Assembly (NCBI RefSeq): GCF_003205575.1
Contig: NZ_PYBW01000040.1
Location: 33,938 to 97,937 of the forward strand
Reading direction: 5' to 3'
Length of the DNA: 64,000 bases
Source of the DNA: Streptomyces tateyamensis
GTDB lineage: Bacteria > Actinomycetota > Actinomycetes > Streptomycetales > Streptomycetaceae
Shown here: positions 50,291 to 58,021 of the stretch, piece by piece
How the letters are laid out: each line of letters opens with the position of its first letter
Numbering within the stretch: the first letter of the stretch is position 1
Made by a program: the position numbers and the translations under genes
The notes under the pieces: model-generated
The model's database searches: none
What the model was told of the DNA's origin: nothing
Seen by the model: only the letters and a program-made list of their open reading frames with translations

Positions 50291-51886
50291 ATGACCCAGC
50301 ACCGCTCGGCCCACCACCGACCGGACCACCACCGACCGGAGCCGGACCGACCGGAACTGCGCCGACCGGAACTGCGCCGACCGGAACTGCGCCGACCGGG
50401 ACTGCACCGGCGAGGCTTCCTGGCCGGCCTGGGGGCCGGAGCCGTGACGCTCGCCAGTGCCAACCAGGTCAGCGCCTTCCCGGCCCGGCCGCGCGGGCGG
50501 GGCGCGATGCCGCCGGACTGGCAGGCGCTGCGGGCGGTGCTCGGCGACCGGCTGGTGCTGCCCGGCGACCCCGGCTACCCGATCGCCCGACTCGGCTTCA
50601 ACGAACTGAACGACGGTCAGCTCCCCGCCGCCATCGCGAAGTGCGCCTGCCCCGACGAGGTGCGCGCCTGCCTGGACGTCGCGCGCGGGCACGGGATCCC
50701 GATCGCCGCGCGCAGCGGCGGCCACAGCTACCTGGGGTACAGCATCCCGGCCGGCGGCCTGGTGATCGACCTGCGCGCGATGGCCCGGGTCGTGGTGAAC
50801 CCCGACGGGACCGCCGAGGTGGGCGCCGGCGCCCGGCTGATCGACGTGTACGCGGGCCTGGCCGCCCAGGGCCGGCTGCTGCCGGCCGGCAGCTGCCCCA
50901 CCGTCGGCGTCAGCGGCCTGACCCTGGGCGGCGGCATCGGCGTGCTGGCGCGCAAGTACGGGCTCACCTGCGACCGCCTGGCCGCCGCCGAACTGGTCCT
51001 CGCCGACTCCGGCCTGTGCACCGCCTCGCCCACCGAGGAGCCCGACCTGCACTGGGCGCTGCGCGGCGGGGGCGGCGGCAACTTCGGGATCGTCACCCGG
51101 TTCAGCTTCGACACCGCCCCCGCGCCGGGCCTGACGGTCTTCGTGCTGGGCTTCCCCGCCACGGCGACCACCGAGGTGCTCGGCGCCTGGCAGCCGTGGG
51201 TGGCCGGCGCCCCGTTCGAGCTGTGGGCCAGCTGCCAGGTCTCCGGCGGCACGCCGCCCAGCTGCCGGATCGTCGGCTGCTGGGTCGGCGACCCGGACGA
51301 GGCCAACGCCCAGCTGGACCGCCTGGTCCGGGCGGTCGGCACCGCCCCCGCCACCCGCACCGTCGCCGCCAAGGACTACCTGGACGCGATGAAATTCATG
51401 GCCGGCTGCGCCAAGGACACCATCGCCCAGTGCCACCCCACCTGGGAGGGCGGCCGGCTGGGCCGGACCGGCTTCGTCGCCGTCTCCCGGATGCTCGGCC
51501 CGACCCCGCTGGACCCCGCCGCGGTCACCGAGCTGATGACCGGTCGCAGCGGCGTCGACCTGCTGCTCGACTCGCTCGGCGGCGCCGTCGGCGAGCCGGC
51601 CCCCGACGCGACCGCCTTCCCGCACCGCGACTCGCTCGCCAGCGCCCAGGTCTACGTGAGCGCCACCCCCGCCACCGAGCAGCAGGCCCGCACCACCGCG
51701 GACGCCGTGCGCGACGGGCTGGCCGGGCTCGGCGCCCGCGGCGCCTATGTCAACTACATCGACGCCACGCTGCCCGACTGGGGCCGGGCCTACTACGGCG
51801 CGAACCTGCCGCGGCTGCAGGCGGTGGCCCGCCGGTACGACCCGGACGGCGTCTTCGCCTTCCCCCAGTCGGTCACCGCGGCGTAG
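50291..51886 (+). CDS. Tat-exported BBE-like FAD-dependent oxidase
   Basis: 531 residues. An unusual 36-residue N-terminal extension with three PELRR repeats precedes a twin-arginine motif HRRGFLAGLGAGAVT. The FAD domain has RSGGHSYLGYS (His 145) and AGSCPTVGVSG (Cys 202), the pair that forms bicovalent FAD linkage in berberine-bridge-like oxidases, and GGGGGNFGIVT. The BBE C-terminal segment ends with YYGANLPRLQAVARRYDP. It oxidises an alcohol, sugar or aromatic substrate outside the cell using oxygen; the substrate is unknown. It is followed by a large palindrome before pntA. Confidence 0.88.
   Translation: MTQHRSAHHRPDHHRPEPDRPELRRPELRRPELRRPGLHRRGFLAGLGAGAVTLASANQVSAFPARPRGRGAMPPDWQALRAVLGDRLVLPGDPGYPIARLGFNELNDGQLPAAIAKCACPDEVRACLDVARGHGIPIAARSGGHSYLGYSIPAGGLVIDLRAMARVVVNPDGTAEVGAGARLIDVYAGLAAQGRLLPAGSCPTVGVSGLTLGGGIGVLARKYGLTCDRLAAAELVLADSGLCTASPTEEPDLHWALRGGGGGNFGIVTRFSFDTAPAPGLTVFVLGFPATATTEVLGAWQPWVAGAPFELWASCQVSGGTPPSCRIVGCWVGDPDEANAQLDRLVRAVGTAPATRTVAAKDYLDAMKFMAGCAKDTIAQCHPTWEGGRLGRTGFVAVSRMLGPTPLDPAAVTELMTGRSGVDLLLDSLGGAVGEPAPDATAFPHRDSLASAQVYVSATPATEQQARTTADAVRDGLAGLGARGAYVNYIDATLPDWGRAYYGANLPRLQAVARRYDPDGVFAFPQSVTAA
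50351..50410 (+). repeat. 15-bp tandem repeat (3 exact copies and one variant) in the oxidase 5' end
   Basis: CCGGAACTGCGCCGA repeats exactly at 50351, 50366 and 50381, with a diverged copy at 50396 (encoding PGLHR). It encodes PELRR units before the Tat signal and may vary in copy number between strains. Confidence 0.9.
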
Positions 51887-51981
51887 CCGTCACCCCAGGA
51901 AGCCGGCCGACCGTACTCGAAGGAGCCACACCCACCTGCACGAGTGAATCGTGTCACTACGAAGCCCTCTCGGCGCGCGGG

Positions 51982-52003
51982 CGCGGAAGGTGTACCTTCC
52001 GCG
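51982..52003. promoter_or_regulatory. 22-bp palindrome upstream of pntA
   Basis: A perfect 10-base inverted repeat (CGCGGAAGGT and its complement) around a central GT lies 70 bases before the pntA start and about 95 bases after the oxidase stop. The 2-base centre suits a dimeric repressor or activator better than a transcript hairpin. Confidence 0.55.
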
Positions 52004-52072
52004 TCCAGGGACCTGCTCCCCGAGTCCGCAGATGCCCAGTCAGCAGCGCCTCCGACGAGAGAGACACGACAC

Positions 52073-53644
52073 ATGTCTGCAGAAGACCCGACCCGCCATC
52101 CGCCCCAGCGCATCGGCGTGGTCGCAGAGTCCGTCCCCGGTGAGACCCGGGTGGCCGCGACCCCGTCGACGGTGCGTCAGCTGCTGGCGCTGGGTTACCA
52201 GGTGGTCGTCGAGTCCGAGGCCGGAGCGGCCTCCGGGTTCACCGACGAGACCTACCTCGAGGCCGGCGCCGAGATCGGCGAGGCCTGGACGGCCGACCTG
52301 GTGCTCAAGGTCAACGCCCCCTCCGAGGAGGAGGTGGCGCGGCTGAACCAGGGCGCCGACCTGGTCGCCCTGCTGGCTCCCGCCCAGCGCGGCGACCTGC
52401 TGGAGGTGCTGGCCGCGCGCGGGGTCACCGCGCTCGCGCTGGACGCGGTGCCGCGGATCTCCCGGGCGCAGTCGATGGACGTGCTCAGCTCGATGGCCAA
52501 CATCGCCGGCTACCGCGCGGTGATCGAGGCCGCGCACGCCTTCGGGCGCTTCTTCACCGGCCAGGTCACCGCCGCCGGCAAGGTCCCGGCCGCCAAGGTG
52601 CTGGTGGCCGGCGCCGGCGTGGCGGGTCTGGCGGCGATCGGCGCGGCCTCCAGCCTGGGCGCGATCGTGCGGGCCACCGACCCGCGGCCCGAGGTGGCCG
52701 ACCAGGTCAAGTCGCTGGGCGGCGAGTACCTGCCGGTCAACGTCGAGCAGGAAGCCAGCACCGACGGCTACGCCAAGGCCACCTCGGCCGACTACGACCG
52801 GGCCGCGGCCGCGCTCTACACCGAGCAGGCCAAGGACGTCGACATCGTCATCACCACCGCACTGATCCCCGGCCGCCCGGCCCCGCGCCTGCTGACCGCG
52901 GCCGACGTGGCCGCGATGAAGCCCGGCAGCGTGATCGTCGACATGGCCGCCGCGATGGGCGGCAACGTCGAGGGCACGGTGGCGGGCCGCGCGGTGGTCA
53001 CCGAGGGCGGGGTGACCATCATCGGCTACACCGACCTGGCCGCCCGGCTGCCCGCGCAGGCCTCCCAGCTGTTCGGCACCAACCTGGTGAACCTGCTCAA
53101 GCTGGTCACGCCGGAGAAGGACGGGCGGCTGACCCTGGACTTCGAGGACGTGGTGCAGCGCGCCGTCACCGTGGTGCGGGACGGCGAGATCACCTGGCCG
53201 CCTCCGCCGGTCGCGGTCTCGGCCGCCCCGCAGGCCCAGGCGTCGGCGCCCGCCGCCGTGCCCGCCGAGCCGGCCGGGCCCAGGCTCACCCCGGCGGCCC
53301 GGTTCGGCCTGATCGGCCTCGGGATGCTCGCCACCTTCCTGCTGGTGGCCTTCGCCCCGGCCCAACTGGCCGAGAACTTCACGGTCTTCGCGCTGGCCGT
53401 GGTGATCGGCTACTACGTGATCGGCAAGGTCCACCACGCCCTGCACACCCCGCTGATGTCGGTGACCAACGCGATCTCCGGCATCGTGGTGGTCGGCGCG
53501 CTGCTGCAGATCGGCCACGAGAGCTGGCTGGTCACCGCGCTGTCCTTCGTGGCGATCCTGCTGACCAGCGTGAACATCTTCGGCGGTTTCGCCGTCACCC
53601 GCCGCATGCTGTCGATGTTCTCGACGTCCCCCGAAAGGCGCTGA
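52073..53644 (+). CDS. pntA: NAD(P) transhydrogenase alpha subunit
   Basis: 523 residues starting at ATG 52073. The NAD(H)-binding dI domain begins [19 protein letters not shown] and has [18 protein letters not shown] with DPRPEV. After an Ala/Pro linker (about residue 385) come four membrane helices of the alpha-type dII region. With the beta subunit it couples hydride transfer from NADH to NADP+ to proton entry, supplying NADPH. The gene for the beta subunit follows after 5 bases. The palindrome upstream may be its control site. Confidence 0.95.
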   Translation: MSAEDPTRHPPQRIGVVAESVPGETRVAATPSTVRQLLALGYQVVVESEAGAASGFTDETYLEAGAEIGEAWTADLVLKVNAPSEEEVARLNQGADLVALLAPAQRGDLLEVLAARGVTALALDAVPRISRAQSMDVLSSMANIAGYRAVIEAAHAFGRFFTGQVTAAGKVPAAKVLVAGAGVAGLAAIGAASSLGAIVRATDPRPEVADQVKSLGGEYLPVNVEQEASTDGYAKATSADYDRAAAALYTEQAKDVDIVITTALIPGRPAPRLLTAADVAAMKPGSVIVDMAAAMGGNVEGTVAGRAVVTEGGVTIIGYTDLAARLPAQASQLFGTNLVNLLKLVTPEKDGRLTLDFEDVVQRAVTVVRDGEITWPPPPVAVSAAPQAQASAPAAVPAEPAGPRLTPAARFGLIGLGMLATFLLVAFAPAQLAENFTVFALAVVIGYYVIGKVHHALHTPLMSVTNAISGIVVVGALLQIGHESWLVTALSFVAILLTSVNIFGGFAVTRRMLSMFSTSPERR

Positions 53645-53649
53645 GCCCG

Positions 53650-55107
53650 ATGACTTCCCTGACCGCGTCCCACGCGGCGGACCTCGTCGCCGCCCTGCTG
53701 TTCATCCTCAGCCTGGCCGGGCTGTCCCAGCACCGCACCTCGCGGGCCGGGGTGGTGTTCGGCATCGCGGGCATGGCGCTGGCCCTGGTCGCCACCGTCG
53801 TGGTCGCCTCGCGCACGGTCAGCGCCGGGGCGGTGCTGCTGATCCTGCTGGCCATGGCGCTCGGCGCGGCGATCGGCCTGTGGCGGGCCCGCCGGGTCGA
53901 GATGACCCAGATGCCCGAGCTGATCGCGGTGCTGCACAGCTTCGTGGGTCTGGCCGCCGTGCTGGTGGGCTGGAACAGCTACCTGGAGGTGGAGTCCAAG
54001 GGCTCGGCGCAGACCCGGATCGGCGCCGACCTGCTGGGCATCCACCACGCCGAGGTGTTCATCGGCATCTTCATCGGCGCCGTCACCTTCACCGGCTCGA
54101 TCGTCGCCTACCTGAAGCTCTCGGCGAAGATCAACTCGCGGCCGCTGGTGCTGCCCGGCAAGAACGGGCTCAACATCGGCGCGCTGGCCGCCTTCGTGGC
54201 GCTCACCGTCTGGTTCACCGTCAGCCCGAACCTGGGCCTGATGATCGCGGTCACCGTGCTGGCGCTGGCGCTCGGCTGGCACCTGGTGGCCTCGATCGGC
54301 GGCGGCGACATGCCCGTCGTGGTCTCGATGCTGAACAGCTACTCGGGCTGGGCGGCCGCCGCGGCCGGCTTCCTGCTGGACAACAACCTGCTGATCGTCA
54401 CCGGCGCGCTGGTCGGCTCCTCCGGTGCGTACCTGTCGTACATCATGTGCAAGGCGATGAACCGTTCCTTCTTCTCGGTGATCGCCGGCGGCTTCGGCAT
54501 CGAGGCGCCCACCGGCGCCGAGCAGGAGCACGGCGAGCACCGGGAGATCCGGGCCGCGGAGACCGCCGAACTGCTGGCGCAGGCCAGCTCGGTGATCATC
54601 ACCCCGGGGTACGGCATGGCCGTGGCCCAGGCCCAGCACCCGGTGGCGGAGCTGACCCGGCGGCTGCGCGAGCGCGGCATCGAGGTGCGGTTCGGCGTGC
54701 ACCCGGTGGCCGGCCGGCTGCCCGGCCACATGAACGTGCTGCTGGCCGAGGCCAAGGTGCCGTACGACATCGTGCTGGAGATGGACGAGATCAACGATGA
54801 CTTCGCCCGGACCTCGGTGGTCCTGGTGATCGGCGCCAACGACACCGTCAACCCGGCCGCCACCGACGACCCGACCAGCCCGATCGCCGGCATGCCGGTG
54901 CTCAAGGTGTGGGAGGCGGAGCAGGTGGTGGTCTTCAAGCGCTCGATGGCCTCCGGCTACGCGGGCGTGCAGAACCCGCTGTTCTTCCGGGAGAACAGCA
55001 GCATGCTGTTCGGCGACGCCAAGCAGACCGTGGAGGCGATCCTGGCCGCGCTCGGCACCAACTCCGGTACGGGCTCCCGCCCGGCGGCGGTCCCCGCCGG
55101 GCGATGA
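53650..55107 (+). CDS. pntB: NAD(P) transhydrogenase beta subunit
   Basis: 485 residues. Eight or nine membrane helices fill the first 270 residues, with the conserved [18 protein letters not shown] and [25 protein letters not shown] segments. The NADP-binding dIII domain follows: [42 protein letters not shown] and GANDTVNP. It is the standard partner of PntA. It is convergent with the secreted protease gene across two strong hairpins. Confidence 0.95.
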   Translation: MTSLTASHAADLVAALLFILSLAGLSQHRTSRAGVVFGIAGMALALVATVVVASRTVSAGAVLLILLAMALGAAIGLWRARRVEMTQMPELIAVLHSFVGLAAVLVGWNSYLEVESKGSAQTRIGADLLGIHHAEVFIGIFIGAVTFTGSIVAYLKLSAKINSRPLVLPGKNGLNIGALAAFVALTVWFTVSPNLGLMIAVTVLALALGWHLVASIGGGDMPVVVSMLNSYSGWAAAAAGFLLDNNLLIVTGALVGSSGAYLSYIMCKAMNRSFFSVIAGGFGIEAPTGAEQEHGEHREIRAAETAELLAQASSVIITPGYGMAVAQAQHPVAELTRRLRERGIEVRFGVHPVAGRLPGHMNVLLAEAKVPYDIVLEMDEINDDFARTSVVLVIGANDTVNPAATDDPTSPIAGMPVLKVWEAEQVVVFKRSMASGYAGVQNPLFFRENSSMLFGDAKQTVEAILAALGTNSGTGSRPAAVPAGR

Positions 55108-55198
55108 CGGGCCACCGGCCGGCCGAGCGGTGACGCCGCCCGCCGGCTGGCCGGGCGGGGTTGCGCCCCACGCCTGCTGACCGACGGTCGACCCGCCC

Positions 55199-55223
55199 CC
55201 CAGGTGGTCCCGGACCACCTGGG
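55199..55223. repeat. 25-bp perfect palindrome after pntB
   Basis: A 12-base arm (CCCAGGTGGTCC) and its complement share a single central C. It lies about 90 bases after pntB and could be the pnt terminator or a protein-binding dyad. Confidence 0.6.
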
Positions 55224-55309
55224 CGGGCAGCCGCACCCCGGGCACCAAGGTGTCGGCGTACCCGAGACCGGACTGGTCGTCACCGGCCGGTCCCCGCCCA
55301 CCGGCGCGC

Positions 55310-55343
55310 GGTGGCCCCCGCCGCGCGCGCGGCGGGGGCCACC
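55310..55343. terminator. Strong 15-bp-stem hairpin between pntB and the protease gene
   Basis: GGTGGCCCCCGCCGC (55310-55324) pairs perfectly with its complement (55329-55343) across GCGC. It sits 17 bases beyond the protease stop and between convergent genes, so it is probably a bidirectional terminator; no T-run is present, as usual in streptomycetes. Confidence 0.75.
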
Positions 55344-55360
55344 GGTGGGAGTGCTACGCG

Positions 55361-56266
55361 TCAGGAGGCCAGCTTGCCCATGGCGTGGACTTCCTGGACG
55401 TCGCCGGTGTCGAAGAAGCTCCACGGGACGGTGACGAAGCCGCCGTCGCCCCAGCCGCTGCCCCAGCTGTTCTCGATCTTCACGCCCTGGTCGCTGTAGC
55501 CCACGACGGTGACCTCGTGGCCGCCGACGACCGGGTCGCTGCCGGAGTCGCCCGGCAGGTAGCTGTAGGAGGCGGCGGTGGCGGAGTCGATGTCCATGAA
55601 GCTCTGGTGGACCTGGAAGCCGATCGGGACCGGCATGCCCCGGGATATCGCGTTCTCGATCGCCGAGCGGGCCGCGCCACCGCTGGTGGGCAGCTCGGTG
55701 AAGCCGGAGAGCTTGTACTGGGCGGCGTTGGCCACCTCGTTGGCGTCCGGCTGGGTGGTGTAGTCCTGGGTGCCCTGCCAGTAGTCGGACTGGGTGTCGA
55801 TGCCCTGCTGCTGCTCCATCGGCAGCGCGACACTGGCGTAGGTGCCGGTGTCGTTGCCCTGGGCGATCTGCGAGTAGATGTACATCGGGGCCATCGGCGC
55901 ACCGCTGATCCCCTGCTCGTTCATCAGGATGCCGTAGCCGGTGTAGCCGGTGGCCCAGGTGACGCAGGCGCCGACCTGGCCCTGGTCGCCGGGGGCCAGC
56001 GCGTAGGTGCTCAGGTCGGCACTGGCGGGGGCGGCGCCGTTCCGGGTGAAGGGCGCGATCGAGCCGAGGTCGGCGGTGGCCGCCGCGTGTACGGCGTGCT
56101 GGTGGGCCTTCAGTGCGGCCAGGTCGAGGCCCAGGCCGTGCCGCAGGTGCTTGTGGTGGCCGGCCGGTCGCGCGGGGGCGGCGGTGGCGCTGGTCGCCGT
56201 GCCGGCGACGGTCAGGCAGGACAACGCGAGGGCGACGGTGATGCCGATCGCCGTGGGTGCGCGCAT
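55361..56266 (-). CDS. Secreted papain-family (C1) cysteine peptidase
   Basis: 301 residues from ATG 56266 with AAGGAG upstream; it begins with a signal peptide ending near TATSATAAP. The prodomain is short (residues 30-85). Active-site residues are visible: Gln 95 in DQGQVGACVTW with Cys 101, His 250 in GGHEVTVVGY and Asn 266 in IENSWGSGWG. It degrades extracellular protein. Papain-type enzymes are uncommon among streptomycete secreted proteases, which are mostly serine or metallo types. Confidence 0.9.
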   Translation of the reverse strand: MRAPTAIGITVALALSCLTVAGTATSATAAPARPAGHHKHLRHGLGLDLAALKAHQHAVHAAATADLGSIAPFTRNGAAPASADLSTYALAPGDQGQVGACVTWATGYTGYGILMNEQGISGAPMAPMYIYSQIAQGNDTGTYASVALPMEQQQGIDTQSDYWQGTQDYTTQPDANEVANAAQYKLSGFTELPTSGGAARSAIENAISRGMPVPIGFQVHQSFMDIDSATAASYSYLPGDSGSDPVVGGHEVTVVGYSDQGVKIENSWGSGWGDGGFVTVPWSFFDTGDVQEVHAMGKLAS

Positions 56267-56805
56267 CGATGAACTCCTTGAGGGAAGCCGGCCCGGTACG
56301 GCCGGCACGCCGCCCCGTCGCCGTTGTGGGGCGGCGTGGGCGGAGCGGCAGGTGTGGGGGTCGAGCAGGTGACAGACCGTCACCGGCACGGCGAACACCG
56401 TAGGAGCCGGGCTGCCCGCTCGTCATGGGGAGAACATGACAATGTCGGGAATCGGTCAATTCTGGAAGCCCCCTGGAGATTTGCTGGGAGCCTGTGCGAT
56501 GGCGGCGGGGCTGCTGGGGCGGACGGGAGGCAGGCCTCGGGGCCGGCCGGACGGCCGGCGCGGGCCTGGTCGGCGGTGTCACCTGGGGGGATGTCAGCCG
56601 GATGCCGGGGTGGGGCGGCGGTGGGAGCCCGTCGGGCGGCGCAACTGACGCCCTGTCGGCCCGCCGGGCATCTCGGGGACTCGTTCAGCTTTCGCTCAGG
56701 TTCCGCACCTGGGCGTCGCCCTCGACTCCACCCGGCTCCGCCGGCCGGGCGACGCCGCCGGACGGCTCCCTGTTGGCCGCCCCCGATCGCGGGTAGGCGG
56801 AGGAC
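56267..56805. other. 540-bp gap with possible operator GTCATG-N7-CATGAC
   Basis: Mostly GC-rich sequence without a supported gene. An inverted repeat GTCATG-N7-CATGAC is at 56422-56440, about 160 bases upstream of the protease start, and may be a regulatory site. The segment 56500-56660 is open in several frames but shows no recognisable protein. Confidence 0.4.
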
Positions 56806-57300
56806 ATGACGCCGTACGGGGAAGAGTGGCTGAGCCGCCTGACGGGGCGCAGCAGACGCAAGGCGCTGGAGCGCGCGGTGCTGCTAGGGGCGGCGGCCGG
56901 GTGGACGCCGAGCCTGCTGCTGGCCGCCGGGATCGCCCTGATGGCCGGTCAGTTCGACGGGCCGAGCCCCGGCCGGGCGGTTCGGGCCTTCGTCGATCTG
57001 TCCGCCGTGTCGATGTGGGGCGCCGGGCTCGGCGCGCTCGCCGGAGCCTGCCTGGGCCTCACCTTCGCCGCGAGTGCCCGTCGGCGGACGGAGAAGAGCC
57101 GGCGGCGGCTGCTGGTGGCGGCCGTGGGGCTGGCCGTGGTCGCGCAGTACGTGGGCTACGCCGTCTGGTACCAGTCGGTCGTCCCGCTCCTGCTCGGCGC
57201 CCTCGTCCTCGGGCCCGCCGCGCTGCTTGCCCGGCTCGGCTCGGGGTGGGCGGTGCGGCCCCTGCAGCGGACCGAGCCCGTGGACCTGCCGCTGCCCTGA
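56806..57300 (+). CDS. Membrane protein with about four helices, unknown
   Basis: 164 residues. After a basic start (RSRRKALERA) hydrophobic segments lie near residues 25-45, 65-88, 100-118 and 122-140. No family is recognised. It is convergent with the phosphotransferase-like gene. Confidence 0.6.
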   Translation: MTPYGEEWLSRLTGRSRRKALERAVLLGAAAGWTPSLLLAAGIALMAGQFDGPSPGRAVRAFVDLSAVSMWGAGLGALAGACLGLTFAASARRRTEKSRRRLLVAAVGLAVVAQYVGYAVWYQSVVPLLLGALVLGPAALLARLGSGWAVRPLQRTEPVDLPLP

Positions 57301-57390
57301 CTCCGGGCGCGGTGGCTGCGGCTGCCGTGACTTCGGGCGTCCTGACACCGGCCGCCCTGACTTTGGCGGGCCGGACTTCGGGCGCTCGGG

Positions 57391-57924
57391 CTAGCGGACC
57401 CGCGCAGCGATGAGCCGTGCGCAGTCCAGGGCCTGCACCCGGCTGCTGTCCACCTCCAGGTCGTAGTGCACGCCCTGGTGCACCAGGTCCGCCTGGCGGG
57501 CGGCCATCCCCGGTTCGCGGTCGCCGCGAGCCAGTTCGCGCGCGGCGGCGACCTCGGGGGCGCAGCGGACGCCGACCCAGAGCACCTCGAGCCCCGTCAG
57601 AGCCCGCTGCCAGCGCTGTTGGGAGGCCGACCGGCCGAGGAAGACCTCGTCCACGACCACCCGGGCACCGGAGCGGACCATCGCGGCGACCCCCGCCGTC
57701 CAGGCTTCCTCCAGGCGGCGGAACTCGGGGCCCACGGTCACCGTGCCGTCCGGCCCGATCCCGATGCCGGTCTCGCCCCGGCGCAGCGCTGCGGGGAGCG
57801 CCTCGACGAAGCCGTCCGTCCCCAGCGCCAGCCAGGGCTCGGGGAGCAGAGCCTGCAGGCAGCGGACGATGCCGGACTTGCCGGAGCTTGATCCGCCGTT
57901 TAGTACGATCACCTGAGTTGACAC
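57391..57924 (-). CDS. Chloramphenicol-phosphotransferase-like kinase
   Basis: 177 residues with a Walker A loop LNGGSSSGKSGI at the N-terminus, LALGTDGFVEALP, VVVDEVFLG (Walker B region) and LEVLWVGVRC, the layout of the CPT family (Pfam CPT). These enzymes phosphorylate chloramphenicol or other small hydroxyl compounds with ATP. Resistance is possible but the substrate is unproven. It is divergent from the FUSC gene. Confidence 0.85.
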   Translation of the reverse strand: MSTQVIVLNGGSSSGKSGIVRCLQALLPEPWLALGTDGFVEALPAALRRGETGIGIGPDGTVTVGPEFRRLEEAWTAGVAAMVRSGARVVVDEVFLGRSASQQRWQRALTGLEVLWVGVRCAPEVAAARELARGDREPGMAARQADLVHQGVHYDLEVDSSRVQALDCARLIAARVR

Positions 57925-58021
57925 AGCGTCACCCTAATAGGCCCGGATCCGTCACCCCACCGGATTCCGCTCGGCGGCCGCGGGCCCCGCCGGATTGCCC
58001 GCGCCGCGTTCGTGACCGGAA

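Noticed and set aside
50351..50410. CRISPR-like array
   Set aside because: The 15-base repeats are contiguous without spacers and lie inside a coding frame.
57301..57390. Continuation of a coding frame after the membrane protein stop
   Set aside because: The repeated GACTTCGGGC-like text is open in one frame but gives low-complexity Ala/Thr/Gly sequence with no start site.
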